This document shows, in pieces, positions 8,407-17,166 of a stretch of 64,000 bases of DNA. The stretch comes from Bacteroidota bacterium. Its GTDB lineage: Bacteria; Bacteroidota; Ignavibacteria; UBA10030; UBA8401. The position numbers and the translations under genes are program-made. The stretch lies in NCBI GenBank assembly GCA_030679145.1, contig JAUXTU010000116.1:1-64000 (forward strand), written 5' to 3'. The notes under the pieces are model-generated. The model had not been told where the DNA came from and did no database searches. It was given only the letters and a program-made list of their open reading frames with translations. How positions within the stretch are numbered: position 1 is the first letter of the stretch; the number at the start of each line of letters is the position of its first letter.

Positions 8407-9048
8407 TCAGAACCTAAAGCCAAAATTTAGACTGGGCTCAAATATGTATTTAGGTGCCCCACTTTCAATAGCCGCAAAGGATGCGGGAAAGTTGGTGTTA
8501 ACAGGCCAATATTTTATGGCATAAGCAGGTTCTATGAACAGACGCTCCTTAAAGAATTCAAAGCGGTAGCCAAGGATAAATTGAAGATACAACTGAAAAC
8601 CCTTCTGGATTTTTTTATTATCGGTGTCATAGAATTGCTGAAGAAAAGGAGTTGCTTCAACTGTCGTATAAAAGTTGTTGCATAGAAATCGCTGATAACC
8701 CAATCCAACACCGTAGGCTCTAACCTTACCCGGATATAATTTCTCGGAAGAACCATATGTACCTAAGGGTTCATAATACGTCCAGGTGATAGCTTCAACT
8801 AAAATGAAATCTTTTGGAGTGAGCTGGTATCCGTAGTTCAATTGATAAAAATAGACAGGATCTCCCGGTGCAAAATTACCCAGAAGGAAAAGGGAACTCC
8901 CAATTGAGTGTTGCCGATGTATATCTTGCCTCTCTATTTGAACTGAAACAGAATCTGTTTGGGTAAAATCTTGACTAAATACCAACGTGGAAGACAAGGC
9001 AAAAATTGCTGTGAATACAATGCTTTTCAATTTCATTGAGTTTTCCAT
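8407..9048 (-). CDS. Secreted outer-membrane beta-barrel-like protein (paralogue of 2344-2988)
   Basis: Signal peptide (MKLKSIVFTAIFALSSTLVFSQ after a short leader), start chosen at 9048 because AAAGG lies about seven bases before it; an ATG at 9036 is possible. The mature protein is barrel-like and ends FEPSLNFGFRF, a C-terminal aromatic strand typical of outer-membrane proteins. It shares PKD, YQRF, TTVEATP, DTDNKKI, FIEPAY and YWPVNTN with the protein at 2344-2988, so they derive from one duplication. No function known. The 239-base gap upstream shows no gene. Confidence 0.75.
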   Translation of the reverse strand: MENSMKLKSIVFTAIFALSSTLVFSQDFTQTDSVSVQIERQDIHRQHSIGSSLFLLGNFAPGDPVYFYQLNYGYQLTPKDFILVEAITWTYYEPLGTYGSSEKLYPGKVRAYGVGLGYQRFLCNNFYTTVEATPFLQQFYDTDNKKIQKGFQLYLQFILGYRFEFFKERLFIEPAYAIKYWPVNTNFPASFAAIESGAPKYIFEPSLNFGFRF

Positions 9049-9287
9049 AATTTACCTTTATGCTTGTTTTATAAATATGTTTGTTTACCATTATTTAAGA
9101 TCATAGAATCAATTAATAAGTGATTGGTTTAGCCCATCTCTATTTGTATAGAAGTGACCTTCATTAGTATTGGTTATTATAGGTCTATCAATATTTTTCA
9201 TTGTTGAACAGGAATTGAACGTCAAAATGATTTAGAAAATTGAAATGTTTCGCATTCTCGTTTTTAAAATTTGCATATCACTTGCGC

Positions 9288-9713
9288 TTAGGATGGTTCA
9301 GTTGCAAGCATTTTTTGCTGTAAACGACGAGCTACGGAAGCAAAGAACCAGTCCGTCTCAAGATTGTATAATGTATTATCTATGACAAACCATTCCGGAT
9401 ACGCACAAATATTTGATGCTAAATATGCTTTGTATTGAAGAGCATAGGAGGAGTTTGTAAATGCTATACTGTCAACGACAGTTTTTACCTCTGTAATGTT
9501 TATTTCAGGAAACCTCATTTTTATTTTTGCGATCAGTATCAGCGATGCTTCCATGAGACCAGTATTGCCGGAACGTAATCCCATTATAATATTTTTCTTT
9601 GCAAAGGCAATTCGTCTTTCGTTTGTTGAAAACTTCTTTAAAGAATCTTGTGCATACAATGATACTGCAAAAGCAAAAGTTACGATCAACAAAATCACTA
9701 TTCTTGTTTTCAT
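9288..9713 (-). CDS. Small secreted protein of unknown function
   Basis: 141 residues with a signal peptide (MKTRIVILLIVTFAFAVSLYAQ). The mature part looks mainly helical and is reminiscent of a repeat-type scaffold: NERRIAFAKKNIIMGLRSGNTGLMEASLILIAKIK then a second helical stretch. I do not recognise a family. It starts 17 bases after the stop of the tandem sugar-binding-fold gene (9731), so it is probably the second gene of that operon. Confidence 0.6.
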   Translation of the reverse strand: MKTRIVILLIVTFAFAVSLYAQDSLKKFSTNERRIAFAKKNIIMGLRSGNTGLMEASLILIAKIKMRFPEINITEVKTVVDSIAFTNSSYALQYKAYLASNICAYPEWFVIDNTLYNLETDWFFASVARRLQQKMLATEPS

Positions 9714-9730
9714 ATCATTCTCCTTAACAG

Positions 9731-10792
9731 TTATTTTAATTTTTTGAAAATATTTTCTAACAGATTGTCAAATTCATTGTCCAAATCTCGTTTTTTCAAG
9801 TCATACCATTTGTAATATTCTTTTTCCGATATTATTCCGACCGGACCTTCATTGAAACCACCAAATTTCATTTTGTCATATACACGAACAGCAAGAACAT
9901 TTTTTTGATTGAATTTAACGACTGAACTTGGAATGCGATAGATTCGCACTTCTTGATATTCCTCTTGAATTTTATCTTTCCATCTGGTCCCGCCGATTGT
10001 TCCGGTATTTCCTATCTTCACACCATTAAGATATGCTTCATCGATATCATCTATTTTTCCGAGCAAGACAAAAAGTTTTTCGTTCTGTGCGTTTTGCGGA
10101 ACGTCGAACTGAACACGATACCATGCAAATCCATCATATTCCTCAAATCCCTGATAATCCCATAATGTTTGAGCAATGATCTGCCGCCACTTACTGTCGT
10201 CCAAACCCGGGTCCGACCATTGTTCATTGTCACCGGTTTTAAATTTCCACAGTTCGGGAAAATGAACAATGAATTTTGCATCATCATGATGTTCGAATAT
10301 TCCTGTTTTACCCCGTGTGATTCCGCCGTATCTGAAATCATCGTACACTCTGACTGATAAAACGTTTTCCCGATTAAAATTCAGAAACTCATTTGGAATT
10401 AAAAATATTTCTTCTTGATCGTATGCTGTTTCAAAATTCGGCGGGAAAAATCCTTTTCCGCCGATTCGATGACCATTGATATAGATAATACACGCATCAT
10501 CTATATATCCTCCATGGAAATACAAGCTCTTGCCTTGCGCTGACGAAGGAATGGTAAATTTTTTCCTGTACCAAGCATATCCATCGTATCCGGGGTATCC
10601 TTCATTTTCCCAAACTTCGGGGACAAAAATTTCTTCCCATTTTGTGTCATCGAAATTCGGGTCAGAATATTTTTTATTGTCGCCGATCTCGAATTTCCAA
10701 TTGCCGCGAAGATCAACAATTTGTTTTGTGTTGACCGATTGTGATTTGATAATTGCAGTGAAGAGGAGAAGAAGTGTTATAATGTGTTTCAT
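9731..10792 (-). CDS. Secreted protein of two tandem galactose-binding-like (GH2 N-domain) modules
   Basis: A signal peptide (to about residue 20) is followed by two similar modules, about residues 25-170 and 180-330. Each runs W(K)F..GDN..(Y/W)SDP..DD(T/S)KW, then YDG(Y/F)AWYR..F.(V/I)P, then a D-x-x-x-(I/Y)-(I/L)NG turn and (V)LSVRVYD/(V)LAVRVYD. That is the jelly-roll domain at the N-terminus of family 2 glycoside hydrolases. No catalytic TIM barrel follows, so it probably binds carbohydrate or is structural rather than hydrolytic. About 20 charged residues end the protein. Confidence 0.7.
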   Translation of the reverse strand: MKHIITLLLLFTAIIKSQSVNTKQIVDLRGNWKFEIGDNKKYSDPNFDDTKWEEIFVPEVWENEGYPGYDGYAWYRKKFTIPSSAQGKSLYFHGGYIDDACIIYINGHRIGGKGFFPPNFETAYDQEEIFLIPNEFLNFNRENVLSVRVYDDFRYGGITRGKTGIFEHHDDAKFIVHFPELWKFKTGDNEQWSDPGLDDSKWRQIIAQTLWDYQGFEEYDGFAWYRVQFDVPQNAQNEKLFVLLGKIDDIDEAYLNGVKIGNTGTIGGTRWKDKIQEEYQEVRIYRIPSSVVKFNQKNVLAVRVYDKMKFGGFNEGPVGIISEKEYYKWYDLKKRDLDNEFDNLLENIFKKLK

Positions 10793-10902
10793 GGCCGGCT
10801 CTTTTTTATTGTAATCTACGCCGGCAAAGAATAAAGCGTGTCTTAATGAGGTCAGAAATTGTAAAAAATTGTCATGATGAAGATTGACCTTACATTGCGG
10901 TA

Positions 10903-11586
10903 TTATGGGATTAATTTGTATCCAACGCTGTGGATAGTAAGAATGTGTTTCGGTCGGGAAGGGTCTGTTTCGATATGTTTGCGAAGCTTTACTATAAAAT
11001 TATCCACCGTTCGTGAACTGATTGATTCATCATATCCCCAAACATGAGTAAGTAGATCGTCGCGACTGATCACCTCTTTTTGATGCTGCCATAGATAACG
11101 GAGAATATCGAACTCCTTTGATGTCATTAAAACGGTTTTTTTCTTTTTCATTGCAGTATAATTTTCAAAATCAATTTCAAGAAGTCCAAGAGAAACTTTT
11201 GTTGCAGTGATTTTTACCCCCGACGGAGCTCTCCGTAAAACAGCTTTTACTCTAGCAAGTAATTCTCGAAGACTGAACGGTTTAGTGATGTAATCATCCG
11301 CTCCGAATTCTAAGCCAAGCACTTTGTCCACCTCTTCACCTTTCGCGGTGAGCATAATGATAGGAGTTGAAATTCCTTCACCGCGGGCTTTTTTACAAAT
11401 ATCAAAACCAGACATTCCCGGAAGCATAACATCAAGCAGTATGAGATCGAATTTTTTATCGATGATCGTCTGTAATCCTTTTTTCCCATCACCGATAACA
11501 ACAACTTCAAATCCTTCAAACTCCAGATTATCGCGCAATCCGCGCTGCATTTCAGGTTCGTCTTCTATTACAAGTATTCGTGCCAT
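10903..11586 (-). CDS. OmpR/PhoB-family response regulator
   Basis: Receiver domain (residues 1-120) with acidic pocket E8/D9, phospho-acceptor D52 in LLDVMLPG, T80 and K102, followed by an OmpR-type winged helix (about 130-225) ending in the SSRTVDNFIVKLRKHIE recognition helix and HSVGYKLIP wing. It should be phosphorylated by the kinase encoded just upstream (stop at 11591, four bases before this start) and regulate unknown promoters. Last gene of a five-gene minus-strand operon. Confidence 0.92.
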   Translation of the reverse strand: MARILVIEDEPEMQRGLRDNLEFEGFEVVVIGDGKKGLQTIIDKKFDLILLDVMLPGMSGFDICKKARGEGISTPIIMLTAKGEEVDKVLGLEFGADDYITKPFSLRELLARVKAVLRRAPSGVKITATKVSLGLLEIDFENYTAMKKKKTVLMTSKEFDILRYLWQHQKEVISRDDLLTHVWGYDESISSRTVDNFIVKLRKHIETDPSRPKHILTIHSVGYKLIP

Positions 11587-11590
11587 AACA

Positions 11591-13090
11591 TTATTTCGAT
11601 TGAATGAGAGGAAGTGTAATAATGAATTTGCTCCCGTGGTGAGGTTCGCTGATTATAGAGATTGTTCCATTGTGTGAATGAACAATGTGTTGCACAATCG
11701 CCAGTCCTAAGCCGCTTCCTTTTGCAGTATGAACAAGTCCGTGAGAAACGCGATAGAATTTTTCAAAAATCTTTGAGTGATGCTCAATGCTGATACCGAT
11801 CCCATGATCCTCAACTTCAACGATAATACTGTTCTGAATCACCGAAGTTGCAATCCGTAGATATTTATTTTCTCCGCTATATTTGATCGCGTTATCGATA
11901 AGATTGTGAAGTGCTTCTGCAATTGCTTCCTCATCGACCGAAATTTCAGGAAGATGGTCAGAAAGTTCCGTTTGAAGTGTAAACGATAATTTTTCCAATT
12001 GGTACGAGTAGATCGTTAATACCGATGAGATGAGTTTGTTCAGAAGCACAGGCCTAAAATTATACCGCCTTGTATTTGATTCCATTCGAGAAAAATTCAG
12101 AATGTTGTTGATCAATCGAGTGAGTCGGTCTGTTTCGTGAACAATGGTAGTATAGTATTCCTTTTTTTTCTTTTCAGTTTTTACTCTTCCCATTTCCAAT
12201 GTTTCCGCGAACATCCGAATAAGGGAGAGAGGAGTTCGCAGTTCGTGCGATACGTTGGACACAAAATCCGATTTCATTGCGATCAATTCCATCTCACGCG
12301 AGATTGTTCGAAAAACGAACCACGCACCTAAAATAAGAACAATATCCATTCCAATAATGAGAAGAACATTTCTGTTGAATCGTTCTTGTGCCGCATCTTG
12401 AATGGTAGTTCCCTTTAAACGGATTTTGATAATATGGTCGGGAAATATCCACAACTGCCGTTGTTGCGAAAAGGTTTTATTCTGTTCGGGCGAAGTTGTA
12501 AAAAGTGTAAATCCGTTTGATTGTCGGTCAACGGCAACAACAAAATCATTTTGTGCTATATCAATAAGTTTTTTGGAGATGATGCTGTTGATGAAAAACT
12601 CATTATTAATGACAATTCCCACGACTTTCACCGGTGCCGAAGTAACGAAAAAAATGATTGTCGTTGAATCTGATTCGATCACAGGTTCAAGTTTTCGATA
12701 TGATGCGGCTTGATATCGAATAAGTCTGTCAATCATCTCTTTTTGTGATGAGATTGATTTATGATTTGCAAATTGCTGTGACGGAAAAACCGATAGAGCT
12801 GATAATGTTGTATCTGCGGTGATGATCGAAATGATCGATGGATTTGCTTTAATGATCTGCACAAATTTTGAGTGTGTAGTTTCATTCTCTAGCTGTGTCG
12901 CCCAGCCGGAAGCTACATCCAGAACATATTGATTAACGGAAAAGAGGATGGCATCAAGCTGACGTTGGTAGATCTGCGAGATCATCTCTTCAGATTCATT
13001 GAGTGCTGAGATTTCGTACACGGAATAGAAGAGTGCAGGGAGCACCACAATCAGAAAAAGAGCAATAAATATTTTTCGAGTATTATTCAT
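11591..13090 (-). CDS. Membrane sensor histidine kinase
   Basis: 499 residues. TM1 at about 8-25, a periplasmic sensor region of some 210 residues (26-240), TM2 at about 241-260, then HisKA with phospho-acceptor H282 in SNVSHELRTPLSL, and an HATPase domain with N-box HNLIDNAIKYS, G1 box VEDHGIGIS and G2 box GSGLGLAIV. No HAMP domain separates TM2 from the kinase core. The periplasmic domain has no recognised ligand-binding fold. It is co-transcribed with the response regulator downstream and overlaps the Nudix gene upstream by four bases. Confidence 0.92.
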   Translation of the reverse strand: MNNTRKIFIALFLIVVLPALFYSVYEISALNESEEMISQIYQRQLDAILFSVNQYVLDVASGWATQLENETTHSKFVQIIKANPSIISIITADTTLSALSVFPSQQFANHKSISSQKEMIDRLIRYQAASYRKLEPVIESDSTTIIFFVTSAPVKVVGIVINNEFFINSIISKKLIDIAQNDFVVAVDRQSNGFTLFTTSPEQNKTFSQQRQLWIFPDHIIKIRLKGTTIQDAAQERFNRNVLLIIGMDIVLILGAWFVFRTISREMELIAMKSDFVSNVSHELRTPLSLIRMFAETLEMGRVKTEKKKKEYYTTIVHETDRLTRLINNILNFSRMESNTRRYNFRPVLLNKLISSVLTIYSYQLEKLSFTLQTELSDHLPEISVDEEAIAEALHNLIDNAIKYSGENKYLRIATSVIQNSIIVEVEDHGIGISIEHHSKIFEKFYRVSHGLVHTAKGSGLGLAIVQHIVHSHNGTISIISEPHHGSKFIITLPLIQSK

Positions 13091-13626
13091 CGAAGTAATA
13101 TTTTTCGCACCATTCTCATCACTGATTCCTCTGTGGTATATTCTTCCATATGTTCAAGCGGAATCCATTGAAGATCGTTTGATTCATTCGTCAGAATTAA
13201 ATCTTCAGTATTGTCAGCTTCGAATAAAAAGCGAATATCGTAATGGTAATGCGCCGGTTCATTTTTCCGTGCAGGAATTTCATGAACATCAACATCAAAA
13301 ATATTTTCTGAAATTGGCTTTATAGTTTTCAATCCAGATTCTTCTAACGCTTCGCGCAACGCAACATTAAACGTATTCGTATCTCCATCAGAATGTCCGC
13401 CAAGCTGTAGCCACTTGTCTAGTTTTTGATGATGTGTCATCAATGTGTGAGTTCTCTGTTTGTTGACGATCAATGCCGATGCCGTAATATGTCCGATGAG
13501 CAGGGTTCGTTCAAAACAATCGGAATTCTCCTCAACAAAACGGATGATGCGGGTACGCATTTCTGCTTCATGGACATCAATGCCGTTATGCTGATGTAAT
13601 TTTTCAAGGAGAAAATTTCTATCCAC
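13087..13626 (-). CDS. Nudix hydrolase
   Basis: 179 residues with the Nudix box region LGGHSDGDTN...ALREALEESGL at about 75-98. The REALEESG core is intact, but the conserved first glutamate (GX5E) is a threonine, which also occurs in a GGHSDGDT-type subgroup. It would hydrolyse a nucleoside diphosphate linked to some other group; the exact substrate cannot be told. Its stop overlaps the start of the histidine kinase gene (ATGA), and its start lies three bases from the stop of the preceding gene, so it is part of the same operon. Confidence 0.85.
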   Translation of the reverse strand: MDRNFLLEKLHQHNGIDVHEAEMRTRIIRFVEENSDCFERTLLIGHITASALIVNKQRTHTLMTHHQKLDKWLQLGGHSDGDTNTFNVALREALEESGLKTIKPISENIFDVDVHEIPARKNEPAHYHYDIRFLFEADNTEDLILTNESNDLQWIPLEHMEEYTTEESVMRMVRKILLR

Positions 13627-13628
13627 GA

Positions 13629-14057
13629 TTACTCTCCTAAGTATAGAGAGAAAAGATTGTAGACGCTGATAGTTGCGCTTACCGTTTGATACATTCCATT
13701 GACGGAGTTGTATTCTGAAAAATAGTTGGTTTGTCTATGGCTTCTATCTTCTTCTTCAAACCGTTGATTGTAAGAATAATTGAAAGTCAATGTCAAGAAT
13801 GAAGTCGTTGGGATTTTAATTTGTGTGTGAATACCAAATGCCAACGGATACTTAAGCAGCCCATAATTTACCGAAGTGACATGGTAACTATAAGAATCAA
13901 TCTGTGTATACACATCATACTGAACACGGGTTGTCCGTTCAAAATCAGATTTTCCCCACTCCCAGACCGGTGTTACATGAAGGGAAATATTTTTCCCATC
14001 CGGATTTTGTGCAACAAGAATTGAAGAGAACAGCAACATCAGACATATTTTTTTCAT
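13629..14057 (-). CDS. Small secreted barrel-like protein, unknown function
   Basis: The start at 14057 gives the signal peptide MKKICLMLLFSSILVAQ; the ORF track start is 24 codons further upstream, overlaps the previous gene, and lacks signal features. The mature 120 residues alternate aromatic and polar residues and end LFSLYLGE. Probably a surface or outer-membrane protein. Packed between the hydroxyacid dehydrogenase (stop at 14071) and the Nudix gene (start 13626), so it belongs to the five-gene operon that ends in the two-component system. Confidence 0.6.
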   Translation of the reverse strand: MKKICLMLLFSSILVAQNPDGKNISLHVTPVWEWGKSDFERTTRVQYDVYTQIDSYSYHVTSVNYGLLKYPLAFGIHTQIKIPTTSFLTLTFNYSYNQRFEEEDRSHRQTNYFSEYNSVNGMYQTVSATISVYNLFSLYLGE

Positions 14058-14070
14058 ACACATCTCCAGT

Positions 14071-15042
14071 TTATGAAACGACATTGATCGGTTTATTATT
14101 GATAAAACAACGGACATTCTCAACAACACTGTTCATTAAACGCTGCCGCGCGGCAATGGTTGCCCACGCAATGTGCGGTGTAATGATACAATTGTTTGCA
14201 GTGAGCAAAGGATTGTTAGCAGAAGGAGGTTCTGTAGAAAGAACATCTAATCCAGCACCTGCGAGCAAACCATTGTTAAGGGCATTTGCTAATGCTTGTT
14301 CATCAACTAATTGACCTCGCGCTGTGTTGATAAGAAATGCTGACGGCTTCATCAGCGCAAGAGCTCGAGCATCAACCAGATGTTTCGTTTCAGCGGTCAA
14401 TGCGTAATGAAGAGAAATAACATCGCTTGTTTTAAATAACGTATCAGTGTCAACAAAAGAAACCTGCCAAGTCTTTGAGGCTTGAAATGTTTTGTAATTT
14501 TCTGGCGTACGTGTTGAAACAAGAATTTCCATTCCCAACGCAACGGCAATTGCTGCAACGGCTTTTCCGATATTTCCATAACCAATAATACCGAACTTTT
14601 TTTCTGCAAGTTCGACCAATGGAAAATCCCAAAAAGAAAAATCATTATGGGATGACCATCGTCCTTTTTTTACTTCATCGGAATGATTACCAACGTGATG
14701 CGTCAATTCAAACAACAATGCGAAGACTAATTGTGCGACCGACATTGTGCTGTACGTCGGAACATTTGTAACAATGACTCCTAATGTTTTTGCTGCAACA
14801 ATATCAACTACATTATATCCGGTTGCGAGCACGCCAATATATTTTAATTGAGGAAGTTGTTCAAGAATTTCCCTTGTCAGAACAGTTTTATTAGTAAGAA
14901 GTATTTGTGCGTTGTGAGCCCGTTCGATAATTTTATCGCTCTGAGTTCGGTCATGAATAGTACATCTGCCCAGCGATTGAAGTTCGGCCCAATTCAAATC
15001 GCCTGGATTGAGAGTATAACCGTCGAGGACAACGATATTCAT
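14071..15042 (-). CDS. D-2-hydroxyacid dehydrogenase (glycerate dehydrogenase-like)
   Basis: NAD-dependent reduction of 2-ketoacids such as hydroxypyruvate is the family reaction. The start at 15042 is supported by AGAAGG eight bases upstream; the track start at 15117 is not. The catalytic and cofactor domains are standard: VLATGYNVVD and YSTMSVAQ in the first part, GIIGYGNIGKAVA (NAD-binding, about 145-157), active-site Arg in INTARGQLVDE, Glu in VLSTEPP, His in ITPHIAWAT. 323 residues, usual length. It is the first gene of an operon with a small surface protein, Nudix hydrolase, kinase and response regulator. Confidence 0.88.
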   Translation of the reverse strand: MNIVVLDGYTLNPGDLNWAELQSLGRCTIHDRTQSDKIIERAHNAQILLTNKTVLTREILEQLPQLKYIGVLATGYNVVDIVAAKTLGVIVTNVPTYSTMSVAQLVFALLFELTHHVGNHSDEVKKGRWSSHNDFSFWDFPLVELAEKKFGIIGYGNIGKAVAAIAVALGMEILVSTRTPENYKTFQASKTWQVSFVDTDTLFKTSDVISLHYALTAETKHLVDARALALMKPSAFLINTARGQLVDEQALANALNNGLLAGAGLDVLSTEPPSANNPLLTANNCIITPHIAWATIAARQRLMNSVVENVRCFINNKPINVVS

Positions 15043-15358
15043 GGACATCCTTCTATCAAGTGTATGAAGCAAAATATCTACTCCTTGGTGAAAATCCAAA
15101 TTTGAAGTTACACTCAAAAAACATATTGATTAGAAGATTGCTCTTCGTCCGACGATCTATTATTATGCCGTTATTATTGATTAGTGTTGATGAATCCGAA
15201 ACGTATCCCTGTTCATCAAGGCATCATGAAGAGGAAAAATAATTGTTCCAAAAATATCATATTTTCTCTGAGTATAAATTTTCTTATTATAGTATAATTA
15301 CATTTCCAATAGATCCTCAATATGATCTTCTGCAAAGGTCGATGAACGCATTTTCAGT
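15043..15358. other. Divergent intergenic region, 316 bases
   Basis: Lies between the hydroxyacid dehydrogenase (minus) and the single-domain response regulator (plus). It must hold both promoters. A TATAAT sits at about 15293 on the plus strand without a convincing -35 box. No repeat, hairpin or further gene was found; short ORFs called here have no codon or start support. Confidence 0.5.
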
Positions 15359-15757
15359 ATGGCTCAAAAATTATATAAAATATTAATTGTTGATGATGAT
15401 AAAGCATTCTTAATCATGATCACAGCTTTATTAACGTCGATACACAATCATTTATCGATCGAAGTGGCAAGGTCCGGCAAGGAATGTCTACAAAAAGTGA
15501 AAAGTTTTTCACCAAATCTTGTTCTTTTGGATATCGGAATGGACGGGATGAATGGTTTGGTGACACTGCGATTCATCAAATCGATGGACAAAACAGCACT
15601 TGTCTTTTTTCTCTCCGGTCATTCAGTGGAATATATCAAGGAAGTAGTCGGAATGGTCCATGTCGACGGATATTATACTAAAATGCAATTTCTCGATGTT
15701 CTAAAAAACAAACAATCCTTAGACGATATTTTGAATGAAGGGAAGGTAAACACATGA
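15359..15757 (+). CDS. Single-domain (CheY-like) response regulator
   Basis: 132 residues, a receiver domain only. Acidic pocket VDDD (12-14), phospho-acceptor D58 in LLDIGMDGMNG, S86 in FLSGH and K108 in GYYTKMQ are all present, so it should be phosphorylatable. There is no output domain and no adjacent kinase, so it probably relays a signal to a partner encoded elsewhere or acts by protein-protein contact. A flexible tail (about 112-132) follows the last helix. Confidence 0.82.
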   Translation: MAQKLYKILIVDDDKAFLIMITALLTSIHNHLSIEVARSGKECLQKVKSFSPNLVLLDIGMDGMNGLVTLRFIKSMDKTALVFFLSGHSVEYIKEVVGMVHVDGYYTKMQFLDVLKNKQSLDDILNEGKVNT

Positions 15758-15822
15758 TGCCCTTTGAATACTTTCCATTCTTGATCCAATGGTAAAGTTG
15801 TTGGGATGAATGCCATTGTCGA

Positions 15823-17034
15823 TCACGAAATCTCTCTGTCTCTCACTCCGATAAGATAAAGAATACCATCCAATCCAAGAGTAGAAATTGCCTGCTTCGC
15901 AGTTTGTCGCACAATTGGTTTTGCGTTGAACGCAATTCCGAGTCCGGCAAGATTTAACATAGGAAGATCGTTTGCGCCGTCCCCGACAGCGATCACTTGT
16001 TCAAGCGAGATCCGTTCTTTTGCAGCGATCTCTTTTAATAACTCTGCCTTACGTTTTCCGTCAACAATGTTTCCTTTTACTTTTCCGGTAACAATGCCGT
16101 TTGTAATTTCCAATTCATTTGCAAACACGTAATCGATCCCGAGTTTTTGTTTGAGAATATTTCCAAAATATGTAAACCCGCCCGAAACGATCGCAGTTTT
16201 GTATCCTAGTTTTTTCAGTGTGGAAATTAAACGTTCTGCGCCGTCGGTCAAAGGGAGAGTCTCGCCAATCGCTTTTACTTTTGATTCGTTCAAACCTTCG
16301 AGCAGCGACAAACGTTTTGTGAAACTTTGATTGAAGTCTATTTCTCCATGCATAGCGGACTCAGTGATCTTCACTACTTCATTTCCAACTCCTCGTGCTT
16401 TCGCAAGTTCGTCAATTACTTCCATCTGAATGAGTGTTGAATCCATATCAAACACGACTAAGCGGCGATTACGTCGATACATTGAATCTGCTTGAAACGC
16501 TATATCAATATCAAATTCGTGCGTGATATTCATGAATGCTGCACGAAGTCCGAAAGAATCTTCCAACTCGCCGCTCACAGAAAATTCTACACAAGCGCGC
16601 GGGTCTTCATTTTTCTGATTCAACGAAGCCCGTCCTGACAAACGTTCGATAACATCAATATTCAATCGATGATGTTCGATCGCTCCGGAAACTTTTGCAA
16701 TGTGCATTGCAGTGATCGTTCGCCCGAGCAGTGTGACAATGTAGCGTGTTTTTCCCTGCTCATTTACCCACGCACCATATTCATCTTCGGTGATCGGAGT
16801 AAAGCGGATCGTCAGACCAAGATGCTGCGCTTTCAAGAAAACTTCTTTGATCATTTCATACGAGGCGGATTTTGACGGCACATCAAGCAGTAAACCAAGT
16901 GAAAGTTGATTATGGATCACCGCTTGTCCAATGTCGAGAATGCGGATATCGTATCGAGCTAAAAGATTTGTGATTTTACTGGTTAGACCGGGTTTATCGA
17001 TTCCGGAAATGCTTGCGAGGATGAGTTCGTTCAT
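15823..17034 (-). CDS. serB: Phosphoserine phosphatase SerB with tandem ACT domains
   Basis: Last step of serine synthesis: dephosphorylation of O-phospho-L-serine. Two ACT-like regulatory domains occupy about residues 1-180 (LILASISGIDKPGLTS at the start of the first), followed by the HAD phosphatase core: VVFDMDSTLI (D196 nucleophile, D198), SGGFTYF (motif II), and VGDGANDLPM (motif IV). 403 residues matches the double-ACT SerB form. ACT domains suggest feedback by serine. Monocistronic; terminator at 17109-17137 separates it from the peptidase gene upstream. Confidence 0.93.
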   Translation of the reverse strand: MNELILASISGIDKPGLTSKITNLLARYDIRILDIGQAVIHNQLSLGLLLDVPSKSASYEMIKEVFLKAQHLGLTIRFTPITEDEYGAWVNEQGKTRYIVTLLGRTITAMHIAKVSGAIEHHRLNIDVIERLSGRASLNQKNEDPRACVEFSVSGELEDSFGLRAAFMNITHEFDIDIAFQADSMYRRNRRLVVFDMDSTLIQMEVIDELAKARGVGNEVVKITESAMHGEIDFNQSFTKRLSLLEGLNESKVKAIGETLPLTDGAERLISTLKKLGYKTAIVSGGFTYFGNILKQKLGIDYVFANELEITNGIVTGKVKGNIVDGKRKAELLKEIAAKERISLEQVIAVGDGANDLPMLNLAGLGIAFNAKPIVRQTAKQAISTLGLDGILYLIGVRDREIS

Positions 17035-17108
17035 TGCTCAGATTATTAGATGTTAGATATGAGATTATTGGACAGAACAAAATACGGAGAAGTGTAGAGA
17101 AAGAGAAA

Positions 17109-17137
17109 TAAAAAAGGCGCAGTTACCTGCGCCTTTG
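17109..17137 (-). terminator. Rho-independent terminator
   Basis: Minus strand reads AAAGGCGCAG, loop GTAA, CTGCGCCTTTTTTATTT: a ten-base GC-rich stem with a six-T run. It lies 30 bases after the M3 peptidase stop and isolates serB from it. Confidence 0.9.
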
Positions 17138-17166
17138 ATTATCCATTTTCAATTATTCAATAGCAG

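Noticed and set aside
10793-10838. GCCGGC...GCCGGC inverted repeat as terminator
   Set aside because: Six-base arms that are self-palindromic, with a 20-base gap and no T-run placed correctly.
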